NCBI GenBank assembly: GCA_003184365.1
Contig: NKYR01000103.1
Span: 1-64,000 of the forward strand
Direction: 5' to 3'
Length of the DNA stretch: 64,000 nt
Source: Evernia prunastri
Taxonomy: Eukaryota > Ascomycota > Lecanoromycetes > Lecanorales > Parmeliaceae
Translations under genes and position numbers: made by a program
Notes under the pieces: generated by a model
Seen by the model: the letters and a program-made list of their open reading frames with translations, nothing else
The model's database searches: none
Told to the model about the DNA's origin: nothing
In this document: piece by piece, positions 11,222 to 22,490 of the stretch
Position numbering within the stretch: the first letter of the stretch is position 1
Layout: every line of letters begins with the position of its first letter

Positions 11222-12525
11222 ATGCTGGCAACAGCTACCGGGTTTGCTTTGAGACCCAACCCAATCAAAAAAGGTTACACTGCCTTCGGTGATTCCTACG
11301 CGGCCGGTATAGGCACAGGTAACACATCTACGTGGGGGTGTAGACAGGGCCAGTTTTCGTATCCCGACTTACTCGCATCAACTGTCCGAGACATCGACTT
11401 TCAGAATCTTGCCTGCTCGGGAGCAACGGTCCAGAACCTTCTCAGCGGAGGAGCATATAGCCAAGTCGACGCATGGTAAGAATTTCTTCGACACTGACAC
11501 CAGAAAGCAAAAATTGACTCCGACATCCAACAGGACCAATCCGACCGTCGCTGACATCGCCACCATCTCCATCGGCGGTAACGACATTGGCTTCTACAAC
11601 ATTCTGACCGCATGTGTACTCTGGGTTGGTGGACCCTGGGCTGGAGACTGTGACACGGAGATCACAAAAGCCCATGAGATACTCGAAAACTCAGAACTTT
11701 CTGCCAACATCACGTTCGCATTGAAGCAAATAATTGACAAGAACGGCAATGACGCCTTCAAGATTTATATAACAGGCTACGTGACTTTCTTCAATGAAAC
11801 GACGCCCCTCTGCGAGAGCTCGTCATTCAGGATCTACAACCCGCACTATGACACCACACATAAAGAGAAAGGCCAACCATGGCTGACCACAGCACTACGA
11901 ACAAAGCTAAACGTTGTAGTCGTGGCTTTAAACGCGATGCTTAGCCACATCACCGACTCGGTCAACGCCTATCATGCGAACACTTCCAGAGTCGTCTTCG
12001 TGGATCCCAACCCCGGTTACGCCGGTCACAGATGGTGCGAAGATGGTGTGTACGAGCCGGACAATGATAGAATGGACACCTGGCTCTTCCTCTCCAGTAG
12101 CCCTGACAACAATCTCCCGGGAAACCCACTTGGCGCTATCGAGTCCTACTACCAAGAGCAGTCGGCGCTGGTAGCTGGACCCAGCTTTCCTCTGCCAGAT
12201 CCGGTCACTTGCACAGAAACCTTGACGCAATCTGATTCGATTGTCGGTAATTACTGGTACGGTGCGTCACTAAATCCCGAATCGCATATTGTGAAGGTCT
12301 ACTAATGACGTTCTAGAAAACATGCTATGCGATATCTCTATTGCTTCATCGAGTACGCCGTCCTTGGAACACCAAGTCATACAAGAAGAAGCTGTGCAGA
12401 TTCAACAGGGTAACGTCACAAAGCTACGGATACCATGGTACGTGCCGACCAGGTTGGCGAAGACGTTTCACCCGAAAACTTTGGGGCAGCTAGAGTTCGC
12501 AAATGAGATCATGGCGGTGTGGTGA
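11222..12525 (+). CDS. SGNH/GDSL-family hydrolase (lipase/esterase-like)
   Basis: Three exons: 11222-11475, 11534-12261 and 12317-12525, giving 396 residues. Block I GDSYAAGIGTG carries the nucleophile Ser near the N-terminus. SIGGNDIGF gives the Gly and Asn oxyanion residues. KTFHPKTLGQ near the C-terminus supplies the catalytic His. SGNH hydrolases cleave esters of lipids, acetylated sugars or similar substrates; the substrate cannot be told here. The second intron has a good branch site (CTACTAATGAC) just before its acceptor. The ATG at 11222 (MLATATGFALRP) gives no convincing signal peptide. A possible extra 5' exon at 11063-11100 (MKLITESPGLLLL) splices in frame to 11206, but its donor is weak. 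Many relatives are secreted, so the true start needs transcript support. Confidence 0.88.
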
Positions 12526-15007
12526 ATGGTTGTTACCCCTTGCTTGCAGTCTCGGCTGTGGTACGAGCACGGTGCTCTTCACTACCAAACGCGGCTTACT
12601 TGTGGCTTCCTTGGCTCTTGTATATGGTTGCTCAGTCAACTTCTGTGCCCTCATGAGTGAGATCAACGAGTTCGCCAACACTCCTGGTATTGTCATCAGA
12701 ACTCTAAACGAAACCCTGAGCCTGTCTATAACGTATAATATAGACTCAGTTGTGCCCGCACCATGCAGTGGTTCGAGGTCAAGGGTCGGATTTAAATCGT
12801 TCCGAACCGTCCCAAGCTGTAGAGTAGCTGACGTTGAGCTTTGTGCTAGGTACGAATACATCACGTATGAGATCCAATCCAAGCTGGAGCTCCCTGTAAT
12901 GCAAATTCCGTGGAGAGTCAGCTCCGGTACGGGATCTTCGCGAGTCGTCTTTGAAAGATACCTACTAAGTAGCAAGGAAGGCGCTTTCTGGCCTTGCATC
13001 ATAGCCATCCTCAATCTGCGTATTTCCAGCATCCCTTTTTGGAGGTGGCGGATGAGAGATCCTTGCCCCAAATCTGGCGTAGCATCCTACTACGACTTCA
13101 AGAATGCCCTTTCTGAGGTTTGAAGTGCTTGTGTACACGGTACTGGGCGCCCGTTCAATTGCGTAGTGACCGGTGAAAGGTTGTCACCCCCAAAAGACTC
13201 TTGCAAGGTCAGGGGGACAAATGCCCACCTAGTGTCTTCATGTTTGGTACCTGATCGGATATCAAGCGTGGCAATCCCCAACGAGCAGACATGGTTCGAG
13301 GTTTGAGCACCCGCCAGCTGTACAGAAATTTCCTGCGCAGCCTCTTCGCTGGCTCGCCAGCAGTAAATCCTGTGCCGAGGGGCCAACAATGCTACACTTC
13401 AGGCTCATTCGGCTGAGTGGCGCCTTTGTCAACGTCATCGAAGCCAACGGGGAGACTCGGCAACATGGCCTCTGTCTTTACCTACACGCTCAGCTCAGGT
13501 CTAGCATGAGGAAGCCTGATGTCAATCCCGCGTTGCTCTTCCGTGCAGTGACAACTAGATTTTCGATATTTCGCCCGTGGTGGTTCCTTTATTTTCCCGC
13601 CACTTTAGGGATCTACCGTCGTTACTCCAATGCTACCTATTGTAAACCCCATGCCAGCCTGTCAGGCGCTCCAGGATGGACTATTTCGATTCTAGATCTT
13701 CTTATACGTCAACTTTTGTTCTCCTCTACCGTGAACCGGGAGGGTGGGAAAGGAAAAGTATTCGATAAGGACGGCGAGTTTCTGTGGGTGCTTCCTTAAG
13801 AGGATATCTAATCGGGTTATACTGTTCTGCGTTGGGGAGGGGGGGGAGGAAGAGGCTTTCTTCCGAAGGCTTTCCTTTTCATTCTTTCTCAGCAGCCACT
13901 TCACAATAGGCTTGATTGTTTGAACCGAAACCGGTAGTGATTCCGACTTTGGCTGCGGATGACCGGAGATGTGTTGTTGTAATCGATCATCACCCGTTCA
14001 AGCCGGTGTCCACCGATCACATGCCTATCCCAGGATTCTGCCAGCAGTCGGTAAGGCAATTATCGAGACCCGCGGATTAGTTCGAGCTCGACTTAGCAGA
14101 ACATTTTTGCCGAACCCAGGGCTATCACGATCCCAACCCTCTTCGCGCGCGCTGATAGTCTTTGCGGCAATGGCGAGACATTTGCATGGCAAAACCCCCC
14201 GGGGGCATCACACCACCGGCTCATCACTAGCGTAGTTCGGGTATGACTTGATTTCGAATGTTTGGGGTCCAGTCGGCCCGGTCGGCAAGCCCAGTCCAAC
14301 GAAAAATCTCCGTGTGGAATGTTGTACAGTAATATATCTTGGCGCTTATCTTTCTGTGCAAACATTGTAGTGTTTTATGTGAAGAAGAATCTTCACAGCT
14401 GGTATGTATTATATATTATGTTCTGTTCCGAGCACTTTGTGTCGAGTTACGCAAAATGAAGGTAGGCACAAATCTCGGCGTTGGACCTTTTGATTTTGCT
14501 TGGTGGATGGCTTTTAGCATGACTTCATTTGCATTCCTCTGAGCAACTGTTTGGAGCAAGGTGGTGTTGAGATTTGGGCGGTTTACCGCTACCTCCGAGG
14601 TTCAGATGGTATTCGTGGTCCAGAACATCCTTTTCAACAAAAGCCCATCATCATTACCGCAACTAAAACATGTGTATGAGGATGACGGTAGAGATACCGC
14701 CGTGCCGCAGACCCGTCCACACCCTCTTCTTCTACAGCATTCTGTCCCTTTTTGACTCCGGCAATGGTCGGCCTATACGCTTGCAGCACAACGTCCCACG
14801 CCCGATGTTTCTTTTCGCACCTGGACTTGCATCATCCTTCCCCAGTGTCGACTTCTATAAATACCTGGATTCGTTCGCCCCTATGGTCAGTGAACAAACC
14901 ATTCCTCCATACCTCAGTCTGCCATTCGGTGTAGTTTTCACCACAGAACTTGGTCTCTATCCTTTAACTAACCACTGAAACATCACCCGAGCCTTTCATC
15001 ACCGAGC
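12526..15007. other. 2.5-kb stretch with no confident gene
   Basis: Two long frames overlap on opposite strands (12503-13123 + and 12490-13071 -). Neither shows a motif, a signal peptide or spliceable neighbours. The plus frame overlaps the end of the hydrolase CDS in another phase. A third frame at 13389-13799 (+) is also featureless. The last few hundred bases probably hold the promoter of the gene at 15008. Confidence 0.4.
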
Positions 15008-15655
15008 ATGGCGATCAGACACTTTACTTCCCTACTCAGCCTCTTGGCTCTACTTGCGACCACAAGCGCAGTGAAGACGCCATTCAATGCAAGCGTGAGT
15101 CCTTTCAATCCCCACGATACCACCCGCGTCCAACCTGCTAAAAAGTAGATCAAGTTCGATGATCTCCAAGGCTCCCCAAACGCGCGGCTTGACCCCGTCG
15201 GCATTTGTAAAGGTATATCATTTTCGGACGACATCGGCGTCAGTGAGCCCGGCATCGACGGCGAGAGCCTCAGCGGAGTCATGCCACACTCGAACCCTAA
15301 TATTGCACTCGCAAGCGGCGCCAGTTCCCTTTCCGTCGCCTACTCCGACTCCAAGGTCAAAAGCTTCGCCCTCGACAGCCTCTACTACGGCTGCAATACG
15401 GGTCTCGAGCAGGGTGAGGTTGAGACCGCGGTCGCCTGCACAATCACCGTGACAGCATACAGGGCAGGCTCCACCAAGCCCGCCGCGACCGAAACCTTCG
15501 AGTTCACACCGGCCCAGCCTATCGATCTTATGAACGCGCCGACTTTCGGGACGTTTTCATCCGGATTCCAGGGGCTGGAGTACGCGAACATCACATTCAC
15601 ACCTTCGACTGCCGTCCTCCTCTTTGACAACCTTGTTGGCTATACGGAGTCGTGA
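15008..15655 (+). CDS. small secreted protein of unknown function
   Basis: Exon 1 15008-15094, intron 15095-15148 (54 nt, GTGAGT to TAG), exon 2 15149-15655; 197 residues. The start gives a good signal peptide (MAIRHFTSLLSLLALLATTSAV). The mature part reads like a compact beta-rich domain: IKFDDLQG at the front, then KSFALDSLYYGCNTG, ACTITVTAYRAG, FEFTPAQP and LEYANITFTPS, ending FDNLVGYTES. Three cysteines (CKG, GCN, ACT) are visible. The pattern resembles fungal secreted proteins with a jelly-roll or carbohydrate-binding-like fold, but I do not recognise a named family. GC content and wobble use look like an expressed gene. Confidence 0.8.
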
Positions 15656-16188
15656 TGTGAGCGGCCAGGTCACTCTTGTGGGTATGTAGGATTCCTGGCA
15701 AGGCGCCCCAGCTAGGGGCCTCCTTCTGAGGCTATGGAGAGTACAGCCGGATATTATTTAGAGACGGACTCTAAGGATGCAGGCTACCACGTCCGCTCCC
15801 TGAAGCGTCTGAGCATGTCACTCACTTTATTCCATGTTAATTTTCTTAAAAGCCACTGCCGGGTCTGTGGCTAGGTGCTGCTTTCGATAGGCATATGAGT
15901 AAAACTACAATCCTTGCTTTCGCCAGCGACGGCTCAAGAGTTGCTAGTTCTCGTTAGTACCAAAGGATACTGCTGTTATGTGAGCTAAACCAACAAAGGT
16001 GAAACTGTAAAATATTGTCGTTGGACTTGCGAGATGGGTCAAGGCAATCCTAGGACTTATTGCACTCCGATAGAACGGAACTAATTCTGTGAGGGCTGTG
16101 GCCTTTATCTAAGCCGAACCGTTTTGTTCGTAATCTTTTGCATTCAACCAGTGGCCAACTCTGCCAGATCCCCAGCCTAGGCTTTTTC
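15656..16188. other. convergent intergenic region
   Basis: It lies between the 3' ends of the plus-strand gene at 15008 and the minus-strand gene ending at 16189. No coding or RNA feature seen. Confidence 0.5.
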
Positions 16189-17460
16189 TCAGAAGCTGGC
16201 AGTCTCGTTCCCATTTCCCGGACCTGCCACCGCCTCCAGACCTACATTCAGCCCACTTGACAGCCCAGAAATGCCAGAGTACCCTCTTCTCGCGCATACA
16301 GCCGCGACCGCCACGGCGCCTGCCCAGACATCGAACCAGCGTGCCTTGACGCTACTACGATGCTCGACATCGATCGCCAACCTGAGACCGAGGTTCGGAG
16401 GGACTACGTTGCGTCAGCATCCTGGCGGTCCGGAAAAAGCGACTACGAGGTCGAAAGACGTGGTGGGCAACGTGGACAGAGTCGGGGGGACTTACCTATG
16501 ATGGGAGGCCAGGTGTACGCGGTGGGCAGCGCCACCTGCACCCCTGGATCTCCCTCGGGGCCAAAAAGCTGGCGTTCGGTGCTGACAGGGAGGAGAGCCA
16601 GCAGTTTCGATGAGGTGTCGTCGAGAGTGCTCATTTCGAAATGCCGGCCAAAGCAGGCGACGGCTGGTTCGTACTTGCTTAGAACCAGAACGAGGTTTTT
16701 TTCAACTCCTTTGTGAAATCCGAGTCAGTTTCTCACGAATATTCTCGTAGTGGACTGCGCCCGGCATCGAACGAGCTTGTCAAATAGTTCCATCTTCCCC
16801 AGCCCGCCAGCAGACTTGTATCTACGAAAGAGAAGAAATTGAAGCAAGGTGCGACTCACCTACGTCTCTAATGTAGCCACCTGCAGGGCGCTGGCTTCCC
16901 CTCGAGACACAAGTACCGTACAGACTCTCTGCTGCCCGTGATATCTCTTCAAAGGTAGCAGTACCGGATACGACGCCGTCTTTGTGAAAGATATCTATGA
17001 CGCAGGTAGCATCCGCTTTTGCTTGTAAGCAAGGGTACTACTGTGTTGGGGAACGTTGAGAACGTGATACGTTCTTGCTGCAGAATCAAGACAGGGCAGG
17101 ACACTCACGGCCACTGAAGCGACGAGGGAGTTGGACATCAAACGTTCCGTCCGACCTATCACCAAAAGTCCGGGGAAGGTGACCGACTGGGATGGTGTTC
17201 AAGGCTTGGACACAGCTGTATCTGTTCATATCAAAGCCCAGGAGGTTGCCCTTACAGACAGGAATTGCATTTTCGGCGGCAAGTGAGTAGTTCGATATTG
17301 AAGCTGGGATATTAGGTGTGAGCAATGTAGGTGCTGGTAATGCCTTATTCATCGGTGACGCTAAGGGCGAAGAGGCTGTGAGGGCACGGATGGATGGTAT
17401 AGACAACACAATTGTGACAAGAACTAACAGTCGAAAGACATAGCCTATGAACAAAAACAT
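16189..17460 (-). CDS. secreted protein made of two related Cys-containing modules
   Basis: Minus strand, four exons: 17460-17109, 17021-16860, 16708-16496 and 16403-16189, giving 313 residues. All three introns (87, 151 and 92 nt) are phase 1. The N-terminus is a signal peptide (MFLFIGYVFRLLVLVTIVLS). Module 1 reads SCVQALNTIPV, PRTFGDRSDG, FDVQLPRRFS, then TCVIDIFHKDG, EEISRAAESLYGTCV, GGYIRDVG and LVLVLSKYEPAVACFG. Module 2 repeats the plan with LLALLPVSTERQLFG, DPGVQVALP, LAIDVEHRSS and WFDVWAGAVAVAAVCARRG. The intron after the LP motif falls at the same place in both modules. This FG/LP/AA-CV layout occurs in hypothetical secreted proteins of filamentous ascomycetes as I remember them; no function is known to me. 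Confidence 0.82.
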
Positions 17461-19885
17461 CTTTCAATACTAACCTCGACAACCACTAATGAGAAGGCCA
17501 CACAGTCTGATCTTCTCTAAGAATATAATCTCACAAGCACATTCAGTTAGCGCGTGCGGCAGAAAAGCGGCAGGAAAAAGTTGACAGGATTGGTTCTATT
17601 AACAGCAGAAGCGCATTACTACGCGAAATCCACTTTGACCAGCGCTCTAGGAATAAGGATCGCGCCATAAGCTTCTCTTGATTAGCCCTTCAAAACAAGG
17701 GAAGGAATGGAATCTAAAGTATGTTCGCGATACATCAGTCAAAACATATACTTTATCACTAAGAGCCACGCAACGCTGACTTGATGGGATTCAAGCATGT
17801 ATAACCAGAATCTTTTCTACATCGTCCGAATGCCACTGCCATTTAGGTAGCGAAACGTTCCTCAGGTTGGTTAAAGGAAAGGCAAAGGTCATGCTTCCCA
17901 TTGTGTACCCTTTCACCGGCAGCTCCGTAATACTAACGTTCAACTTGATGGTGTTTACGACAGCTCGGATGGGTCTGTCGCAAGCTTCAGCTTTGGGACC
18001 CTTTGAAAGGGAGTCAATTGGTCAGAGCAGACCGTAAGTTGACCGATCAGTAATTTCGGACGATCTCCAGGTCGTCGTACGAATGCCGTTCGCCCGAAAG
18101 CGATGCCGTCTAGGGCCAGTTCGGAGGGTAGCTTGATTGCCGCGCTTGCAGAGGATGTCGGATGCGTCTACTTCCTTAGTCGTTCTCCTCGCCGTCTCCA
18201 AAAGGGACTGAACGAACGCCGCATTCACCTTTCTTTATTGCTACAACTTAATGTTTTAGCGGATTCTAGATGACTGCTAGTGGGATGCACATTGCCATCG
18301 GTTGTAAAGGTCTCTTAGCGCAGCGCGACGACCGCATTCGCTACATATATATCCGCAGGATACGGGAGACTGTTGCCTGCACCTTGTTTTGGCATGCTCA
18401 GGAATTTTCTCAAGCTCTTCGAGCTGCTTCGACCGGTGATACAGTGGTTTAAAGCCTCGTGATAGCGGAGATGGTTAGTGGATACGTTTATGAGCTGAGA
18501 GGCAGGGCGATTAGATGTGCCAAAGCGACTGACTTGATTAAGGCGAGATTGGCGACCACAGGAAATAAGAAGGTTTGACTAGTTTTCCTCGAGGTTCAAT
18601 TATTGTATTGGATGTCCAGCCCGCCGCTTGATTCAGTCGCAAGCTACCAAAGCGCTGTAGACGCCATGCAGGACCCGGTTGGGGCAAAACAAGGCTCGGA
18701 GACATCCTATCCTAATATGTATCACCTCGGGGGCTGATAATTCACACCCTCCCCCGAGACTACCTGGATAGCGCTCCACGAGGACACAATCCCGGGCAGG
18801 GTGTGAAGTACCAGCGCACGAGGTGATAACGATACATTCTTTATGAAACCGATACATGATGGTTGGAGGTACTCGTTGGGGAAATACTACCCGTTGCTTA
18901 GATTGGTAAGATTTTGATCCTTTGAATCCCAAATAACACGTTGGAAAAAGTTGCACTTCAAATCAAAGAGCGTTAGATAATGACTGGGAATGCGAGGTAG
19001 ATGAAAACTAGTGCGTGGGAAAAGCTAGGGCTATAGGCGCTTGACACGGAATCGACACGCCGGTCGCCATATCTGCAGTACCAGCAGAAGAGGTAGTGGG
19101 TGACTCCTACGATCATAACGGGTATTCTGTATGGGGCGATGTAAGCTTGAATGGACACAGGCCGTCTCACAGCCTAACCAAGGCTGCTCAGATTCACTGT
19201 CTCTAAGGTATCCACGTTAATGTCGAAAGCGGAAACGGGTCTAGTCCTGGCGTAGAGATCAAATACAGATCGAAAAGAGTAGCAGCTTCACATGAGTGCT
19301 AAAGTAAACGACACGGCGCTAAAGTTTTGATACTCTAGGGCTGCGGGGGTGGCTATCCGTAATAATGTCTCCTAGCGGGCTAGAATAATATATTACGCTA
19401 GAACGCTACACTAGACCTGATACCTTATGTACGTTTTATGTTTCGTTTCTTATGAGAGACTGTAACAAAAGTCATGCAAGGAGAACATGTATCGTCCCAG
19501 ACCTAAGGAGAAAGCTCTCTTTCTTTCTCTTTTGCATTTGCATTTGCTATTCGAACGTATCAATCAGTGCAAAGCATAGGGATGAGATCAACACCCCTAT
19601 ATCAAATATAAAATGTTGGGCACGTTGGAGATGTTTGTGTCACTCTTCAGTGTAGGGCGAATTGAAGCACCTTCAGTCCAGAATTCTCGCCCTGTATGTC
19701 TTGCGACATCCTAAATCTCGGTACTAGGAAATAGCAGATCGTAACACCAACCGCTTCCGGCGCAAAAGCAATGACCGACGGTGTGTAGGAAATATACGGA
19801 GCAATATAAACGCTGATCCTGCGAAATAAGCAATAACGTCAAGTTACGAGTCGAGCAATGCCACATGCGATGCAGTACGGAGACT
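17461..19885. other. 2.4-kb intergenic stretch, no gene recognised
   Basis: Short frames only, such as 18022-18228 (-) and 18633-18956 (-), without motifs or splice partners. The first few hundred bases should contain the promoter of the minus-strand gene at 17460. The rest is unassigned. Confidence 0.45.
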
Positions 19886-21833
19886 TCAAAAGCCACCCTT
19901 CTCCTGCGCCTTCTTCACCATTCCCATCGTACCTTTGAGCCATCCCATGGCTGGACTTGGCTTACCCATACTGCCCTCTGCCTCTTTGCCGCTCTGGTCT
20001 CTCCACACGCCATCATCCACCCCAGCCTTTCCATACGTCGCCGTATTCTGGTTGCGTTCGATTCCCTCGCGCCACTTCCGGCACATCTCTTCACTGTCTA
20101 TCATGACGTTGATCTCCTGGCTGTGGTACCAGCTCTGCGTGTCTTGGTTCCCGGATCCTTGGATACCGATATGACCATCCGCGATGAGCAACTTGATGTG
20201 GCAGCTGCGTGCTTTGAAGTTGTGATGGATGGGGTGATCTTGGTCTTTGCCTACGTAGTAGCATATGTGCAGGAGTTTGCGCTCGGGCTCAGACAGGGCA
20301 TCAACGAGCTTGCCGGCGAACATCTCATTGGTACCTCCTTGACCTGGCATGATCTCCCCAGCGTCGTTGTAGCCAAGGCAGACATAGTAGGTAATTTCGA
20401 TGCCCCTCTTCAGAGCTGCGATGAGGGCTGGGTGAAGCTGAGTGGCGTTGAGGTCTGGTGTCTGGATGAACAGGGACGATCGAGCGTTACGAATGCAAGA
20501 GAGCCAGGCTTCGTTCTGAGGGACGAAAACGTTGCCGTTGTTGGGCTCTCCGTAGGGTGGGCGAGAGACAAGTGCGATTGGGAAAGGAGCGGGGGTGGAG
20601 ATGGGAATGTAAGGTGTGAACTCACCCCCATCAGGTATCTCCGGCGCCGTTTGACCGATGGGCTTGGGACATGCCAGGTTGAGCTGCCTGTTCGTAGCTT
20701 CGAGGCGTGACTCATTGGGTTTTGGTGAATAACACGATTGCATGCGCGTGATTTCTCCTTCCATGTCCAAATCATAATGCGGGGCGCCGGGCATAAGCTC
20801 TGGGAGATGTGCCGCCTGACCATCCATGACAATCTGGTGCTGCTCGCGCGCAGGCTCTCGGTCTACGAACAAACCCTCTTGAGATTGGTTCGTGGGAAGA
20901 CCACCTTCAGACGCAGGTGCGTTCGCGCTGGGCGGCGGTGTCTTGAATGCATTGCCCCAGGTGATAAGCGCGGTGTCGTAGATGGAGTCGACAATTGGAC
21001 CTTCGAAGTGGGTCATCATTTCCACGTTGTCGTTGTCTTCCATGTTGTTGCTTTCGATGATGGCAATTTTTCTATCCACGACCATGAACTTTGCATGGAG
21101 GGTTCCGAGCAGAGGCCTGTGGAAGTTGATCACCTCGAAGTCGAGATATGGGATCTCCTCTGGCTTGGGCAATTGAATCTTTTCACTGATGTCTCTCAGC
21201 TTTGAACTTTTTGGCAACAGTCTCATGTTAAGGGAAAGCTTACCCCGAGTACACTTCTGGTTTGACTGGCTGGCGATTGTTGATGAACTGGGCAGCGCCG
21301 GCCTTATCATACATGACTTTGACCACCACGCGCCCACCGCGCTGACCGGCTCTCCGGGAGAGTTCTTTCAAGGCATCACTTACCAGGTGAACGGCGACAG
21401 ATGGCGACCAAGAGCAGGTGATCAAGAAGACTTCCTTCTCAGCTCTCACGATGAGATTGGACATGTGCCGAACGATATCAGCCAGTGGGGCAATCACCGT
21501 CAATGGCATGGTCCCATAGCTGCCCATCAACGGGGGCGAGACCATGCCACCCAAGGGGTCGGCATCGAGGGATGAGAGCACATCGTTCCACACCCTCAGA
21601 AAGAACTCACTTGGTCGTGAGGGACCCCATCTCCCGCATTGCAACGCTCGCTCGAGATCTGCAGGGGACGCAGGAGGCCGGTCGACCCCGGGGAAATCAT
21701 GCTTACTAGCAGGCTTGGTATTGCCATAGAGCCTCTTGGCGATCTCTGTAGGCGCCTCTGATGCGTTCTTGGCGAACTCGGAGCTCACAGTCGGCGCCTC
21801 TTGGCAAAGCTTGAATACACGATCGGAGACCAT
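19886..21833 (-). CDS. phospholipase D family protein with two HKD motifs
   Basis: Exon 1 21833-21244 and exon 2 ending at 19886. With the 58-nt intron 21243-21186 the protein has 629 residues; a 37-nt intron 21243-21207 is also in frame but shorter than usual. The first HKD motif is LHAKFMVVDRK (about residues 227-234), the second CHIKLLIADG (about 526-533), each followed by an acidic or Asn stretch as in the PLD superfamily. These pair into one active site that hydrolyses or transfers phosphodiester bonds, typically of phospholipids. No signal peptide or obvious membrane segment is seen. A lysine-rich tail (WLKGTMGMVKKAQEKGGF) ends the protein. The start at 21833 is the first ATG of the frame; two TATATA elements lie 45-55 bases upstream. 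The long plus-strand frame 19865-20710 is its antisense shadow. Confidence 0.9.
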
Positions 21834-22260
21834 TATCAACTTCCAATTGGTGCGAATGCTAGGTACCTTGAAGAGTCTATATATCAGGCCTATATAAAGC
21901 TTTGGTCTTTCGCAGAGGACTGAAGCTGAGAGGAGAAGAATTGGGTGTATATAGGAGGTTTAGATGACAGGAGCAAGCATACGGCGACCAGATGGAAGCT
22001 GGAGAGGGGGGGGGCATAAACATACTTTTGCCTAGATAACTAGACTTCCACTCATCAGATGATTAGCGTGCACATCAACCGATACATATCTTGGCGCTGC
22101 ACCGATCGCACCTGCCTCACCAAGCATGCACGAGTGGTCTCACCTTCTCATATACCTCAATCCGCTACCTCGTATACTTCGAGCTTCGTCACACCTCGCT
22201 CAGCCAATCTCTGGTGTTTCTGCTGTTTCCAATTGACTTCCAAACGCCCAGCCAGGACTC
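21834..22260. promoter_or_regulatory. promoter region of the minus-strand PLD gene
   Basis: Read on the minus strand, TATATA elements occur at about 21879-21896, some 45-55 nt before the ATG at 21833. A G-run follows at 22004-22014. These are plausible core-promoter elements only; nothing here proves use. Confidence 0.35.
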
Positions 22261-22261
22261 A

Positions 22262-22490
22262 GCTCCTCCCTCACCTCTCACCTCTCACCTCTCACCTCTC
22301 ACCTCTTACCTCTCACCTCTCACCTCTCACCTCTCACCTCTCACCTCTCACCTCTCACCTCTCATCTCTCACCTCTCACCTCTCACCTCTCACCTCTCAT
22401 CTCTCACCTCTTATCTCTCACCTCTCACCTCTCACCTCTCATCTCTCACCTCTCACCTTCCATCTCTCATCTCTTCCCTCTCTCCGTCGG
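22262..22490. repeat. heptanucleotide satellite (CACCTCT)n
   Basis: About 30 near-perfect copies of CACCTCT, with variants CATCTCT, TACCTCT and TATCTCT, make an almost pure pyrimidine tract on the plus strand. Because 7 is not a multiple of 3, the tract reads as the same seven-residue Leu/Ser/Pro/Thr/His repeat in any frame, so the reading frames through it (22059-22685 and 22091-22555) are probably artefacts. The opposite strand is polypurine, so unusual DNA structures and copy-number variation are likely. Confidence 0.92.

Noticed and set aside
12490..13123. Two long frames on opposite strands just after the SGNH hydrolase
   Set aside because: They overlap almost fully, lack motifs and signal peptides, and the plus frame starts inside the hydrolase CDS in another phase. 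At most one could be real and nothing favours either.
13389..13799. 136-codon plus frame
   Set aside because: No motif, odd composition, no splice partners.
19865..20710. 281-codon plus frame opposite the PLD gene
   Set aside because: It is the antisense shadow of exon 2 of the PLD gene, which carries both HKD motifs.
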